NCBI GenBank assembly: GCA_021234155.1
Contig: JAJEKV010000019.1
Span: forward strand, 19,219,359 to 19,283,358
Origin: Isoetes taiwanensis
Taxonomy: Eukaryota; Streptophyta; Lycopodiopsida; Isoetales; Isoetaceae
Length of the DNA: 64,000 nucleotides
Reading direction: 5' to 3'
The translations under genes were made by a program, and so were the position numbers. Position 1 is the stretch's first letter, and the number at the start of each line of letters is the position of its first letter. Positions 1 through 12,891 of this stretch are shown one piece after another. The notes beneath the pieces were generated by a model that worked only from the letters and a program-made list of their open reading frames with translations, had not been told where the DNA came from and searched no databases.

Positions 1-1832
1 GCCTTATAAAATATTTGCTGATGAAGAGATACCAAGGTGTGTATGCCACTTACCCTGGTATGGAGAAATTTATAGACAGAAAATTGGGCATGTCGAACTT
101 TAGACACGAATATTGTCAAATCCAAAGAGTTGAAAAATATGCTGAAAAAAGGGGTTAAATTTTATACGGATAAACCTCGAAGATAGATGAATTTATGGTT
201 GACATGGAAAGAGGAATTCTTGAATTACTCGACGGACATGAAGGACGTGGAAGAATCTTACACCCTTATGAAAAAAAGAGTATTATCATGAACCTATTGA
301 AGATATTAAGGCAGGAAGCCTCAAACATTATAAAAGACCAGAAAAAGATTAAATGTGCCATCATGGATGAAAAAGTTGTTTCCTGTATTGATTGGCTGGT
401 ACGAAACCTTTATGTTGCTGGAATTGATAAGGCAACCAATGTACCTTCATTTATATGCCCATGGCATATAAGAGATATGGCCAGACAAAGACTGCATGGG
501 AAAGATTTTGAGAAATGCAACACTGATAGAAGGGAAATATTGAAGCTACTTGACAATAATCTGATGGAAATATTCCAGCTTGACTGTCCATATAAAGATC
601 GTCTTCCCTACCTACTTGGCACATTCAAAGCACATAAAGAAGAGTATAGATGGATTACAAATGCCAACAAAACTATATTCACACTTCCAAAATTATTACC
701 GAGGGGGATTGAAGGAATTCTGGAAATATTGCCAAAAGCTTATATGCATGGTGAGCAAAATAAATGTGTTACTACCTGGAAATGTGAATCCATTTTGGAT
801 CGTAAACTCAATTTATGATATGATGCTAAATCTACCCAGTAAGATACATGAAATATTTACTGCTGATATCTCCAAGTGTTATGAAAATATTCCTATTAAT
901 GGTGAAGATGGAATATGCCAAGTGCTCACAGAGGTAATTGACATGGCAGTTAGGTACATGAGTGGAAATGGCGGGGAATACCCATCGTGTGGTACAGGAT
1001 CATCAATGATGACGTTATGTATACATGGGATAGCAAAATACAGACAGGAAAGAGCTGGAAATGCATGAATAAAATGGAGTTTTTTGAGCTTAACAAATGG
1101 CTACTCAATTCATGCTTTATATTGCAGGGATCAGATGTTTGGAGGCAGGCATGTGGGATTCCTATGGGGTTCTCCTGCTCTCCAGACTGGTGTAATCTGT
1201 ACTTATCCTTCTTTGAGATGTTACATCTAGAAAGACTAGCAAAAAGAAGGCGCTTTAAAGATATATTAAAATTTAAAGATGCAAGAAGGTACATGGAACA
1301 TGGATGATGTATGTATCTTAAATGGCGGAAATCTAGAGGAATTCTTCTAGGACAACAAGAATAGAAAGGATAGCTATAATATATATAATTTAAAGTTGCT
1401 ACATATCAAAGATGAGACTGAGTACAAAATGTTGGAGCTGGAACAAACCTTATTGGGTACAAAGGCAATTTTTTAAATGTTACAATAGAAGTTATTGACC
1501 ATGCTACACGCTACAGGGCTGTTTAAGATTTATAGATTTGACAAAAGGGATAAATTGCCATTCCAGATAACAAAATATATTCATGCCACCAGTTGTAGGC
1601 AAGCAGGGTTATCATATCTCAGATTTTACCTTTCTTATATGTCCACAGTAGCCTATTAAGGGCGGCTGAAGACATTATGAAGCTTGTGAATGATTTCATG
1701 CAGAATGGTTTCAATAAGGTGGACCTCTTAGAAAATATCAGCAGAATGATTGGTAGCAATGACTTTCCGGTCTCGACCTTCAAACATCTCGATTTCAAAC
1801 TTATATTAGAAAGATATGGTACTAGGTTGTAG
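1..1832 (+). mobile_element. Broken Penelope-like (GIPMG-type) reverse transcriptase
   Basis: Retroelement polymerase remnant that already runs at the first base of the window. Conserved RT blocks appear in order but in different frames: a fingers region ending in LPYLLGTFKAHKEE (about 600-650), motif A as ADISKCYENIP (about 862-895), the diagnostic GIPMGFSCSP block (about 1150-1185), an MDD catalytic core (about 1300-1308), and a downstream thumb-like stretch around 1550-1800 ending in LLENISRM. The GIPMG block and the spacing fit Penelope-like and related telomerase-like RTs rather than L1 or LTR RTs; this is from memory of the families. No GIY-YIG endonuclease is visible downstream, so an endonuclease-lacking type or loss of that end are both possible. 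Several shifts and stops show it is dead. Confidence 0.6.
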
Positions 1833-1918
1833 GGTAGTAGGACCCTACGTCTTGGAAGGTGGGTCCTACTCCCTACTTTCAAGACGAAGTGGCCTACTAC
1901 CCGAGGGAGGGTAGTGGG

Positions 1919-1950
1919 AGAAGAAGAAGAAGAAGAAGAAGAAGAAGAAA
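1919..1950 (+). repeat. (GAA)n microsatellite
   Basis: Run of GAA triplets directly after the RT remnant, preceded by a short region of inverted GTAGTAGGACCC-like words (about 1820-1915). Confidence 0.9.
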
Positions 1951-2613
1951 AGAATACTATGGAAAAAGAGCAAACGAAGACAAATTATATTGAGCTTGAA
2001 CAGTATTGGTATGGGTGAGCTAAGTTGACCAATGCATAAGTACCTTTTTGGGACATTAATTTATGTTGGTGAAAGAAAAAGATGGATGACAAATAATATA
2101 GAGCATGGACCTTCATAGTGAAGGGAGCTAAAAAAACAAATGGATAGATACGTTTTGTGATGTCTATTTATGTTAATAGAAACTAACTATGCAGGTTGTG
2201 CATATTGAAAAAAGAAGGGATAGATGATTATCTCCAGAAGAGGAGGATAAACATAAGAAACTAGGACAGATAGTTGGTGGCCACATATTGAATGGTACTA
2301 AAATGCTGGGAATTTTCTAACTATAGAGCTGGTTCAATAATTTTAAACTTGTGGTGAAAACGTGGAACATGGAGATAAAAGGCAAATATAAGATGTAGAA
2401 ATATGGTGATATAGGAAAATTTGCTGAAAAATAAAAGGGAATAATGCTTATATAATGATGGAATCGATTTGGATCCTAAGTTGTAAGTTTAAGTATTGGA
2501 ATGTGACCTAAAATTGCTAGAGGCTTGCACATACAGATAAGGACCATTAGGTATATTATTTTAAACTATAGCATTTATCTATTTACGAAATTGGAGAAGA
2601 GTCTAAATGATAA

Positions 2614-3039
2614 ATGGAGAAAATAATGGAATTATGGATGGAGGCACCGTTCCGGCAGTCGCATGCCCCAAGAAGATATGCCATTAACTCACATTATATC
2701 TGGAAATATGCTGGACCTGGAGAATGCTTTTGGCGCCAAAGAAAACCAGCCGGAAGAATTTATGAGAAGGTGGATACTTATACCAAAGAGGGCTACGAAA
2801 AGAAGGTATTTGGCTCTCTAAGAACTCTGTTTGTGTTGCGGATTGAAAGCATAATGCCAAAAGGAGTGTATGAACGACATCCTGGCAAGAAGAGTAAAGC
2901 ACAGCAGGCCGGAAATCTTCCCTTTAAGAGGAATGCTAAGCCAAGTTTTGCTGGGAAGCATATTACAAAAGGATTGAAGCAGGGCGCTGGTGAAAGGAGC
3001 GAACCATACCAGGTCTATTATACTCTTACCTCAATGTGA
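2614..3039 (+). CDS. Hypothetical 141-codon reading frame
   Basis: An open frame rich in Lys, Arg and Gly with no domain that I recognise. It lies 0.8 kb downstream of the RT remnant on the same strand and could be a leftover of that element's 3' region. The upstream bases show no convincing promoter, so it may be a chance frame. Confidence 0.2.
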   Translation: MEKIMELWMEAPFRQSHAPRRYAINSHYIWKYAGPGECFWRQRKPAGRIYEKVDTYTKEGYEKKVFGSLRTLFVLRIESIMPKGVYERHPGKKSKAQQAGNLPFKRNAKPSFAGKHITKGLKQGAGERSEPYQVYYTLTSM

Positions 3040-4085
3040 TTCCGAATTTCAAAAAAACGTGGTAAGAATAGCCATGAATAGGGCTGAAAAAATATGCTGA
3101 ATCTACATCTTATTCTCTTAAGTTAAGCGATATTGAGAATAGATAGGAGTAGAATAGGTTTATAATCTTTGGTTAATACTTAAAGCTGGACTAATAGAAT
3201 ATTTGAAGGTATATTTCTTTGTTCGCCGCCTCAAATGGTTAGATGATTATCCGATTCTTATGGTCTGTGGTAGCGTACCAACAAAGGGAATGAGAATATC
3301 TTTGAAAATTGTCTTGAAACAAGTATTATCTTTTTGCATACTTCACTATGAAATTGACCCATAATACTTTGGGATTCTCTAGGTGAAGGGCGAAGAGCCA
3401 AGATATCTAACTGCTTACCTGTCATCCCTTATACTATTACCAAGATTATTGCTAACTAGTATATTGGTTGGATGCAGGTAACCCAGATATCTTCTCCTTG
3501 GAGTTCTCTTTTGTATTTTCAGAGGTCATTATGAAGCTGCATCTTAGGCGGCAGTTGAAGATCAGGCATTAAATGTTGCCAAAGATTTTCAGTTCCATAT
3601 GAATATATTTGGTGAGATCATTCTAGATTGTGGGATAAATGAGTTTTCCTGCCAAATGATAATCTGCAAACTACAAAGAATTAAAGTTCATAAGCTACAT
3701 TTGAAAGTATTTTCTGAAAGAAGAACCATAGAAGCTGAAAAATGAATACTGTTACATGTTTATATGAAATATTTCAGAAAATGCTTGTTGACTTGTTTAA
3801 AACAATTATGGTCTTGTTAGATATGATAAACTTTGAGATGCTTAAAGATTGATTTGTTAAGTTAAATATCCTACTTGCGTACTATTTAAACTATGTTTAC
3901 ATGAAATAGATGTGGCTAAAAAAACTGAATTAAATAATTCCTAAAAATGTTAATGAAAAGAATAAAATTATGACTGTGGCCTAGTTTAAAACTAGGAAGG
4001 ATATTTATGTAACGTTTACATCATAGATGGAACAATATTTTTGTTATTAAACAAAATAATGTGAAGTTTTGATGTAAATATGAAT
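3040..4085. other. No gene seen
   Basis: AT-rich sequence with many stops in all frames. I see no coding signal, RNA gene or clear repeat here. Confidence 0.6.
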
Positions 4086-4151
4086 AAGAAGAAGAAGAGG
4101 AGGAGGAGGAGGAGGAGGAGGAGGAGGAGGAGGAGGAGGAGGAAGAAGAAG
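4086..4151 (+). repeat. (GGA)n / (GAA)n microsatellite
   Basis: Purine-only tract of GAA then GGA then GAA triplets. The long proline run that it encodes on the opposite strand is an artefact of the repeat. Confidence 0.9.
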
Positions 4152-6003
4152 ACGAATATGGCTACATGCTAATAGAATTGTCACAAATGTAAGTAGAAAT
4201 GGCATAAAAGTAATTTTGTTAGTTATAGCACCCTGACATTCCATTTTTCAAAACAAGCTGAGAGCATCATATGTTTCTCTATGCTCAACGCAGACTGTAA
4301 TTATAATTTTTCATGAGACAAGATTCCACAATCCTAACCTACAAAATATCAGGCGTGCATCTTCTTAAGTTCCGGATCTGCCATACATTCTGATTAGAGT
4401 GTTTGTCACATGATGTCTGTTCCATAACTAGCATGAATCATGCAAGCATGCATCTGCTTGGCTTTGGACTATAACTTCTCGTCCAAATACATAAATAACA
4501 CACATAAACATGAACTTATTTGGTCTTATATCTCCAAGTTCCACCATTTGGACCAGTTCCAGAGCTGCAATGCTATCCACTTTGTTTATATGTTGTAGTT
4601 ATAGCAGTCCATGAAATAACATCATGATCAGTCATTTCATTGAAGATCTTGCATACCTCCTCAACATACCCACACTAAGCAAAGGTAGAAATAAGGCTAT
4701 TAAAAGTGAACTTATAGGGTAAATTTTTTTATACTGTATAGCATGCAAAAGCTATACAGGCTCTCTCTGCACCACATCCACGTTGCAGTTGTACTGCAAT
4801 CTGTCCATTCCATGACATCAGATCCCGAGCATGCACATGGTCAAAAGCCCTCTCATCTTCTTCAAGGTTGGTAGCTGTCATTTGATGATCATACTCTATG
4901 TTATAAGTTGAATATACAAAACAAGACTCCTCTAAAGATTTTCAAGTTGCCATATGCAGGTTTTAAGTTTCTGGACGAAATTAGCAAGAGCTTTATGCTT
5001 TTGCCATCCTCGTTTGTTCTCCTCCATCAAGTTGCCAAGCTGAGGAAAACATTACTTATTTTTATTCCTTCCTATTGTTGTCTGCTATCTAGTATACCTT
5101 GTTCTCTATGGCAAGAATTTCAGATTTTGTTCCCATTATTTTGATAGAATCGGGTTGTTTGTGAATCAGGTGTAAGTAGGACTACACCATTGTTTGTACT
5201 TTGGCTATAATAGGTATCCCTTTTAAGTTTATAAATAGACTTGCAGATAGCATAGGATGGCTATGCCTTCATACCGTCTACTGACATGCTTACTTCCATA
5301 TAAGGGTTTAGCGCACTTAAATAATGCATTAAGTTCAAATCAGGTAGCATCATTCTTCATAGTTTGTACCATTTAATTGTAGTACGGGATGTTGTATTGT
5401 CATGCCATCAAGGATTGGGCTTGTATTAAAACTGTCAAAGAATTTGGTATTATGTTGTCTGCAACACTTGTTTTGCTAGCATCTCACTGTTTTAATTGCT
5501 TCTGAAAATGCTTTGATCAACATGTACAGTAAGTGCAGCATTTGAGCAAGACAGACAACTAGGCTTTTGAAACACATAGGCTATGTATTGCAAGGATGTA
5601 ATGAATTTGATATAAGTCCTAAATAGTTCTTGCTTTGGGGCTCATGTTCTTGGCATTTCCTATTTGACAGTTACAGATAGACACTACTCTGATTTATCTA
5701 ATGTCTCAAAAACTTATTTCATTTCTTTTGATATATTCTTTTGAATATATTTACCTTTCACTTCTTCATCTTCTTCCAATCTAGTTCTTTGGCATTACTT
5801 CAGGAGGAGATCATTCTTTTCATTCGTCTCAACAGTAATTGGTCTCTCTTTTTGCTTCATCCGCTTACCTATTTCTCTAATGTTTCACACTTCCTCTACC
5901 TTCGTTTCTACACTCTACTTTCTGCGTCTATTTCATACTTTCTGCATGCACGCAAACATCCGAACTCCCTCTGCTCTTCGGCTCTCATGGCTTCCCTCAT
6001 AGG
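4152..6003. other. No gene seen
   Basis: AT-rich, stop-dense sequence. Short frames here (for example near 4908-5144 and 5741-6019) lack any recognisable motif, and I could not assign a repeat family. Confidence 0.55.
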
Positions 6004-6193
6004 AAGTTGGCAAGTTTGAATCTCGTTCATCCACTTAAACATCTGCTCGAATCTAGGCCCTTCTTTTGGCACAAACGAAGCAGATTCCTTTCTCATCTAG
6101 TTGGCAAGTTTGAATCTCGTTCATCCACCCAAACATTTGCTCAAATCTAGGCCCTTCTTTTGGCACAAACGAAGCAGATTCCTTTCTCACCAT
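6004..6193 (+). repeat. 95-bp tandem duplication
   Basis: Two adjacent copies (6004-6098 and 6099-6193), each starting AGTTGGCAAGTTTGAATCTC and containing CACAAACGAAGCAGATTCC. They differ at only a few bases, so the duplication is recent relative to neighbouring decay. The array abuts the SINE-like repeat that follows and may belong to its 5' side. Confidence 0.85.
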
Positions 6194-6326
6194 TCGGGGC
6201 GGGGTTTTTTTAATCCTGTCAGTAATACGCTTGCTGCTCTCTTTTTGTTTGGGTCCCATAGGCCAATCGGTCTCCGTGGATGCTAAAAAATAAAATCTAT
6301 TCTATTCTATTCTATTCTATTCTCTA
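6192..6326 (+). repeat. SINE-like dispersed repeat, copy 1, (TTCTA)n tail
   Basis: Shares a core with three other places in the window: GTAATACGCTTGCT, then GGGTCCCATAGGCCAATCGG, then TCTCCGTGGATG, an A-rich stretch and a (TTCTA)n tail. The other copies (43800-43978, 55352-55450, 62066-62215) lie on the opposite strand. A short body ending in a simple pentamer tail fits a SINE or a short LINE 3' end. Consensus and ends are inferred from four copies only. Confidence 0.65.
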
Positions 6327-6335
6327 CACCTAGGG

Positions 6336-9300
6336 TTGCCCCTTTGGGTTCGTCCTATAGTCACGTGGTGACTACCTTACAAATTGTCCAGGGACTTTTG
6401 TTGGAGCAGATCATTGCTTCATTGCTTATAGAAGGGAGGAGACTGAAGGTGTGTGATTCAAGTTCCGTGGCCATGTTTGCTAAACAACGGTCTCAAGTCT
6501 ATAAGCCAAAGAAAGAGTATAATGGACCAAAAAAGAGTAAGGCAGAATATGGCAATGGCAATGGCCGAGGACATGGCAATAGCAGCATGGAGGCAAGATC
6601 ATCTCAAAGTGGAAAACTCTCTAAGAAATCATCTTCTAATACTGAAAAACGTCTGAGGCTTTGTTTCGTATGTAATAAGGCTGGGCATCTACAACAAGAA
6701 TGTCTATTGCATGCTAGAAAAGGCAAGGAGCATGCATTGGCAATAGACTTAGAAGATGAAAAAGGTTTTATGGCAAAATTTGGAACTGGAAATGAAGTAC
6801 AAAAGGATGAAAAAGGGATTCTTTGGGTTGACTCGGGGGCAACTCAACACATGACACCCGTTGCTGAACATTTCCAGGATTTGCAGCCTCTATCTGGGGA
6901 CAAGAGAGTTCTCTTGGGAGATGATACACCCCATTATATTATGGGCATGGCCAGCATACAGATACATAACCCTGCAGGTAATAGAAGTGTGATTCGGAGG
7001 GTGTTCTTTGTAACAGGGATCACGAAGACCTTATTATCAGTTGGAGCAATGGTCGATGCGGGTTACAAATTGCTATTTAATGGCAATGGTTGTCAAATTC
7101 TTGCAGTGAACATGCAGATAGTGGCGACAGGAAAGCGATATGAATCTCTGTATAGATTGGATGCAAAGATTGTCCCCAAACACTAGAATTCTAGTCCGGA
7201 GATGATGCTCACAGTTAGATACAGCAGAACAATGCCCTAGACTTGTGGCATCGAAGGCTTGGACATCTTCATTTTGCTGCAATCAAGGAGATGTATCGCT
7301 AACACTTAGTTGATGGATTGGCCATCAATGTTCACGCACGAGTGGATTTTTGTGATGTTTATATGCTAGGCAAGCAACATAGGAAGTCCTTTCCTCAACA
7401 AAGCAGTACCTGGACTGAGGGCATTCTAGATTTGGTACACAGTGATATTTGCGGAGCTCTACAACCTGAATCACTTGGTCACAAGAAGTATTTTATCACA
7501 TTCATTGATAATTACTCGCGTATGGTGAAAGTGTATCTATTAGCTCGCAAATCGGAAGCACTTATCAGCTTTAAACACTATCATGCCCTCGTACAAGTGA
7601 TGGCCAATCGTCCTTTAAAAGTTCTTTGGTGATGGTGGTGGTGAGTATATGTTAGGTGCTTTCCATTCATATTGTGTTTCAGTGGGAATCCAACAACAAT
7701 GCACAAATCCTTATACTCCTCAGCAAAATGGTGTTGCTGAGAGAATGAATCGGACCCTCGTCGAGGCAGTGAGGTGTATGTTGGCACATTCAAGACTGCC
7801 TAAGTATTTTTGGGGTGAAGCATTGATGATAGCGGTGTATATATGAGAATCGAAAGTATTTACTCTTCATGGAAGAACTCCATATTTGGACTGGTCAAAA
7901 GCCAAGTATAGCGAACTTTTTAAATTTTTGGGTGCTTGGCATATGCACATGTTCCCAAGAAAAGCGAAGCAAGTTGGATTTTAAATCTCAAGTGGCAATT
8001 TTCTTTGGATATGGTGATGGTATTAAGGGCAGCCGCCTCTATGATCTTCATGTTGAAGGATCTTTTATAGCAGAGATGTTGTTTTCTGCAAGCATCTTGT
8101 CTATAAAGATTTAATGGCAGCCCGACTAGTACCTCCTCCTGGGGTTTTGATGCGACCATCATGGGGGATGATGAAGACGATGAAGATATCTTCGAAGTAG
8201 TGTTGCAGCAGTAAGGGGGAGTTCATGAGCACCCACAAGCGGAACCTGACTTTGGTCCTCAACATCCATTGTTGCAAGTTGCTGATCCTTTACCCGAACT
8301 TCCACAAGGTTTTCAGCAAGTGGGAGCACGAAGGATCAATACCTCACCACGATAAGCTACAAGGTATGGGGGAGGTTTGCATATTGATCCTTATGTCACC
8401 AGGTCTGGCCGTACCAGTCGACCAACTGTTAGAGCCAAAGAAGCTGCCAGTCAAGCATCTTCAAAACGCACCCGCATGTTGATGGCGAGAGTTGATCCCT
8501 TTGTCACTGAACCAGAAACTTATACAGCCGCAATGAAGGGTTCTTATGCCGAAGAATGTCGTGAAACTACAGATGCAGAGTTTGCAAATTGCATCCCTTC
8601 AACGCAATCACACATAGACTCTTCAAGAGCTTCCTTCTGGAAGACACGTTGTCAGTTGTAAATGGGTGTTCAAAGTTAAATATTATGCTGACGGTTCTGT
8701 TGAAAGATTTAAAGCTCGATTAGTTGCAAGAGGCTTTACACAGATCACTGGGGTTGATTTTACTAAAACTTTTTCACCCGTGGTTAAGCTTGTGTCCATT
8801 CGAGCTTTATTATCTCTAGCAGCAACTCTTGACTTGGAGCTTCACCAAATGGATGTCAAGGCCGCCTTTCTCAATGGCGAGTTAGATGAAGAAATCTATA
8901 TGCAATAGCCTGAAGGGTATGAGAAGCCGGGAGCCGAACATTTAGTATGCCGTTTACGCAAAGCTCTTTATGGATTGAAGCAGTCGCCAAGAATGTGATA
9001 TCAAAAAATTGATAAATTTCTTTTATCCTTGGGCTTTGAGCGCAATGAAGCGGATACAAATGTTTACAAGTTCCATAAACCTTCTGTTTTATTGATTGTC
9101 GCACTATATGTGGACGATTGCATCTTGCTCAGTAATAACTTGGCAGACCTCAAGCGCTTCAAGAAGAAGTTAAGTGTTGAATTTGAAATGACTGATTTAG
9201 GGGAACTTGACTATTGTCTTGGCATTCAAGTGACTCGAGACAGGGAGAGAAGAATGTTATGCATGTCTCAGCGTCGCTATCTCCAAGACATTTTGGCATG

Positions 9301-10424
9301 GTTTGGTATGAATAACTGCAAGCCAGTGAGCACGCCTATGGAGGTTAATGTGAAGCTATTTAGAAGTCAGATTCCAAGTTCAGAAGAAGAGCAAGAGAAT
9401 ATGAAGATGATTCCTTATCGTCAAATGGTACGATGACTTATGCCATGGTATGTACACGCACTGATCTAGCCTATTCCGTAGGAATAGTATCGCAATTCAT
9501 GGATGATCATAGTACATTGGCAATGCGTGAAGCGAAGTTTACGATATTTAAAAGGAACAACAAATTTAGTTATGTGTTATAAGGTCGCAAACGAGCCTAT
9601 ACTTTTAGGCTATACAGATGCAGATTAGGCGGGTGAGGTTGACTTGAGAAGATAAACTTCAGGATATGTTTTCAGTCTCACGAGTGGGGCAATTTCATGG
9701 AGCAGTAAGACGAAAGTGTCATGGCATTATCAAGTACAGAAGCTGAGTACATTGTAGCCACACATGCAGCTAGAGAAGCAATTTGGTTGAGAAGGCTTCT
9801 CAAATCATTGCATGAAAAGTCAGTCAAGGAAGCAACCGTGGTCTTTAGTGACAATCAAGGATCTATTGCTTTGGCAAAGCATCCTAAGTTTCATGCACGA
9901 ACGAAGCATATTCAGACTCAGTATCATTTCATAAGACAATAGGTCAATGAAGAAATACTAGAACTCAAGTTTGTGAGAACAGATGAGATGGTAGCTGGTA
10001 TATTTACTAAACCACTAGCCTGAGACAAATTTGAGAAGCATAGAAATTCTCTACGATTGATTGAGATAACTTCTGAAGACGTTGGAGAACTGTGTCTGAG
10101 TGGAAGTGTTGAGAGTCGTCGTCGTTTGTGGCGGTTCAGCCGCCAGATCACGTTTCTCGGCCAGACGTGTCATATGATGACATGGACAAAGCCAAAAGAT
10201 GCAAGATGAAGAGGCACGATCCTCCTTAAGGGATGTGCCCTTTTTGCCATTATAAGTAGCATCTGTAAGCCACGGTTGGGGCTATTCCAACCAGCATAAT
10301 CCATCCTTTGAGTTTTGTTCTCCTTCCTCTCTTTCGATATTGAAGAAGATTCAGTTTTACAAAAAGTTTTCCACTTGACCTTTGTGTTGATCTCTACTTT
10401 CTCTGCACCATCTACACTTCGACA
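6336..10424 (+). mobile_element. Ty1/Copia retrotransposon fossil, 5'-truncated
   Basis: Parts lie in Copia order (integrase before reverse transcriptase): gag end with a CCHC zinc knuckle (about 6340-6720), aspartic protease with DSGA (about 6800-7180), integrase (about 7230-7980), reverse transcriptase with the YVDD centre (about 8640-9440), RNase H (about 9590-9950), and a 3' LTR. I see no 5' LTR, primer-binding site or N-terminal gag; the left edge falls just after the SINE-like repeat tail. The coding part is broken at roughly ten places, so this is a moderately old, inactive copy. Confidence 0.92.
10107..10424 (+). repeat. 3' LTR of the Copia fossil
   Basis: Begins TGTTGAGAGTCG right after a purine-rich stretch and ends near CTTCGACA, matching the TG...CA rule. 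A TATA-like TTATAAGTAG lies near 10250. No second LTR is in the window to prove the ends, so both borders are inferred. Confidence 0.6.
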
Positions 10425-12318
10425 AGGGCAAAAATGGGCTCATTAGAGGTTACAAAATGGGCTTATCAGAGGATAAAAAATCGGGTTATCCAGTCTCAGG
10501 GAGATCCTTATTGTTATTTGTTGTCATGTGTCCTTGATGTATGCAAGCCCAAATTCGGCCTTGCCATAGCCACGAATCTGGCATTTCTTAATCCCATGGT
10601 AGACCTGCTAGCTTAGGATGCATCCCCATTAGGGTGCAGCCCAGTTTTCCACGTTAGCAAAACTGGGATCGTAATTGGGATACCTTTCCTATTAGGTCTT
10701 AGTTTGTTTACCATTTGCGTTCCGGTTTCCTTAAATTCGAATTTTTCTGCTGCCGATTTCTCGTTCCAAATTTTCTACTATCAGAACAAATTCATGGATG
10801 CACAAGTATTTCTTCTACTAGAACTGTTGCTCCTGAACTATGAAGGCTGTAAACAGTCTTCAATGTTCAGGAGGCCTGTAAAAGAGTTCTGCTAGACAAG
10901 TATTTGTTTTACAAAATAGACTTGAGAATTGAAAATTAATGAATCGGAAATGGAAATGCAGACCTGGCTGATCTGTTGTGCATAAATTCGAAATCTGGAG
11001 TTGTAGACAGAATTGCTACCGTTTCTTCTCATTGTCTGAATGTTTGAAATCACCGAAATCACCGTAATTGAAAGAACTTGAATGAATAAGAAACGTCTTG
11101 ATGGCCTTTGTATATGTATTCCAAAAACTGCCCCAAGTTTTGTTACTCCGCATGAGTGGAAAGAGGAGTTCAATCTAGCTGGTAAGGTTTCTAGATGCTG
11201 GTTAGATTTTCACAAAAGGACAAAGCCAGACGAAAACTAGGTCTTTCGGAAGTGGCAACGAACTTCCAAAAAAAAGGAATTCGCCTTTGCCATGTAAGGC
11301 AAAATGGGTTCGTTTAAATTAATGGGAAAGGCCGATTTTGGATCCGGGATTGCGGCAAAGGTAATTACCCTAATTGATTTAATGGGAATGCATCCTTATG
11401 CTTGACAGCCGAACATTTTTCCCAGGTTTTCTTCTTAGGAATCTGTTGTTGGTGGAGAAAAATTGGCTATTTCTTAATGCCTTGCAAACTTACTAGGTTG
11501 GCCAAACTTTATTCTCAGGTTTTCTTCTCAAGAAACTACCGTGGATGGGGTTGCAAGTGTAATTTCCCTTGTGGGATTTTTTTTTCCAACTGCCGTGTGA
11601 GTTGTTTCCAAAGCTTGGCATATCCAATTTTAAATAATCTTTTTTGCCATGTTATAAGTGCGTTCAAGATGTCTTTTAATGTTGAAACACAGATCTCTTC
11701 TAACTTGCTTTTGAAATTTAATAAAAAACACCTTTCATCATTTTGACATGTTTTTTTAACTCTAAACCAAATAGCTATGTTGTACAAAAGTCAAGAAAAT
11801 GTTTAAGATTTTCTAGGCACACGTGTCCAACGTTTCTTAACAAATGTATGCCAACTCTTCTTTTTGAGCTTTTTGGTTTGACATCGATGGATGACTCCTT
11901 TGTGCATAAAACCTTATTTTGTGATGTTATGCTTTCTTTTTTAAATGCATGATCTGCCGAATTGACTCAAGCAAATAACTGCATACCACTAGGTGTCTCT
12001 CATGATAGGTTCATATCAAATCCATGATAGTGCTTCCTTTCAATTCAATTTATATTTTAACATGTCTAATGCATGCTCTGATCATAATATCCATAAAAAT
12101 TTGCCGCATGCCGGTCGATTTTGGTAGTGATAACCTTATTCTATCGGACCATAATTGTGTTTTCTTTTATCCAAATCATAATTTGATGCATCTCAATCAA
12201 GACATTTGATCTATGAAACTTAGCTGCTATATGTCATATAGCTTTAGTAAGTAGAGTTTCATTAAAGTTGGAATTCTGAAGACAAGTTGGAATAATTTTT
12301 ATATAGTATACCTTGGAG
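10425..12318. other. No gene seen
   Basis: Stop-rich sequence with several short frames but no motif. It includes, at 12253-12273, a 21-base word that recurs at 19562-19582 in the same orientation. Confidence 0.5.
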
Positions 12319-12440
12319 GGTTATGTATACCTCAATACATATAGTATGGTTATGTGTACCTCAATACTTATAGTATGGTTATGTATACCTCAATACTTAT
12401 AGTATGGTTATGTGTATTACAAAAGGTTATGTATACCTAT
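12319..12440 (+). repeat. 29-bp tandem repeat
   Basis: Units starting GGTTATGTATACCTCAATAC begin at 12319, 12348 and 12377, with decayed units to about 12440. They lie just downstream of the minus-strand small gene copies. Confidence 0.85.
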
Positions 12441-12494
12441 TGTGTACTAACACAACCGGATTACAACAAGATGACAAGTACTATTATTCTTCTA

Positions 12495-12600
12495 CTATTA
12501 TTCTTCTGAATCATCAGAACCAGCAGAAGGCGCTCGAGAGATCCTTTCGATCATGAACTCTTCAAACAAGTATTGACAAGATGATCCAGATGACAAGTAT
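12495..12600 (-). pseudogene. Duplicated 3' end of the small gene family
   Basis: Minus-strand translation gives FMIERISRAPSAGSDDSEE, closely matching the C-terminus MYMIEKITGVPGDNDSEE of the intact gene at 12605-12853. Only the last about 30 codons are present, so this is a partial tandem copy immediately downstream of the intact gene. Confidence 0.6.
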
Positions 12601-12604
12601 TGAT

Positions 12605-12853
12605 TTAGGGGGACTCTTCTGAGTCATTGTCACCAGGCACCCCAGTGATCTTTTCTATCATGTACATTTGATGCTCTCTATTCCATATCAAATGGATGAT
12701 AACATCGAAGGGATCAGGATAATAGTGAGGATTGAGAGCGGCAGTGGTCATCCAGTCTTCTATGGGTATTTCTCGCTCGCGACACTGCTTGAAGTTTTCG
12801 TGATTCATCTTGCAGGTAATGGAATCACGTTTAGGACCAGAATGAGACCACAT
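12605..12853 (-). CDS. Small protein, 82 codons, unknown family
   Basis: I do not recognise this protein. It starts MWSHSGPKRDSITCKM and has two cysteines 10 residues apart, a tryptophan 10 residues further on, a late FDVIIHLIW block and an acidic DNDSEE tail; there is no signal peptide or membrane segment. I chose the ATG at 12853 over the upstream ATG at 12913 because a TATA box (GGTATAAATATA, 12892-12908) lies about 45 bases upstream, the same spacing as in the two plus-strand relatives. Those relatives (13092-13301, 13598-13804) share the C-x9-C-x9-W framework and an IHL-aromatic/Ile-W block. It is the only unbroken member here. Shared residue spacing between three diverged copies argues that it was once selected as protein. 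Confidence 0.55.
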   Translation of the reverse strand: MWSHSGPKRDSITCKMNHENFKQCREREIPIEDWMTTAALNPHYYPDPFDVIIHLIWNREHQMYMIEKITGVPGDNDSEESP

Positions 12854-12891
12854 GGCTAGACGGAGGCCAATGTTGCTGCACTCGGCAATTT

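Noticed and set aside
4047-4244. Minus-strand frame with a long proline run
   Set aside because: It is only the translation of the (GGA)n microsatellite.
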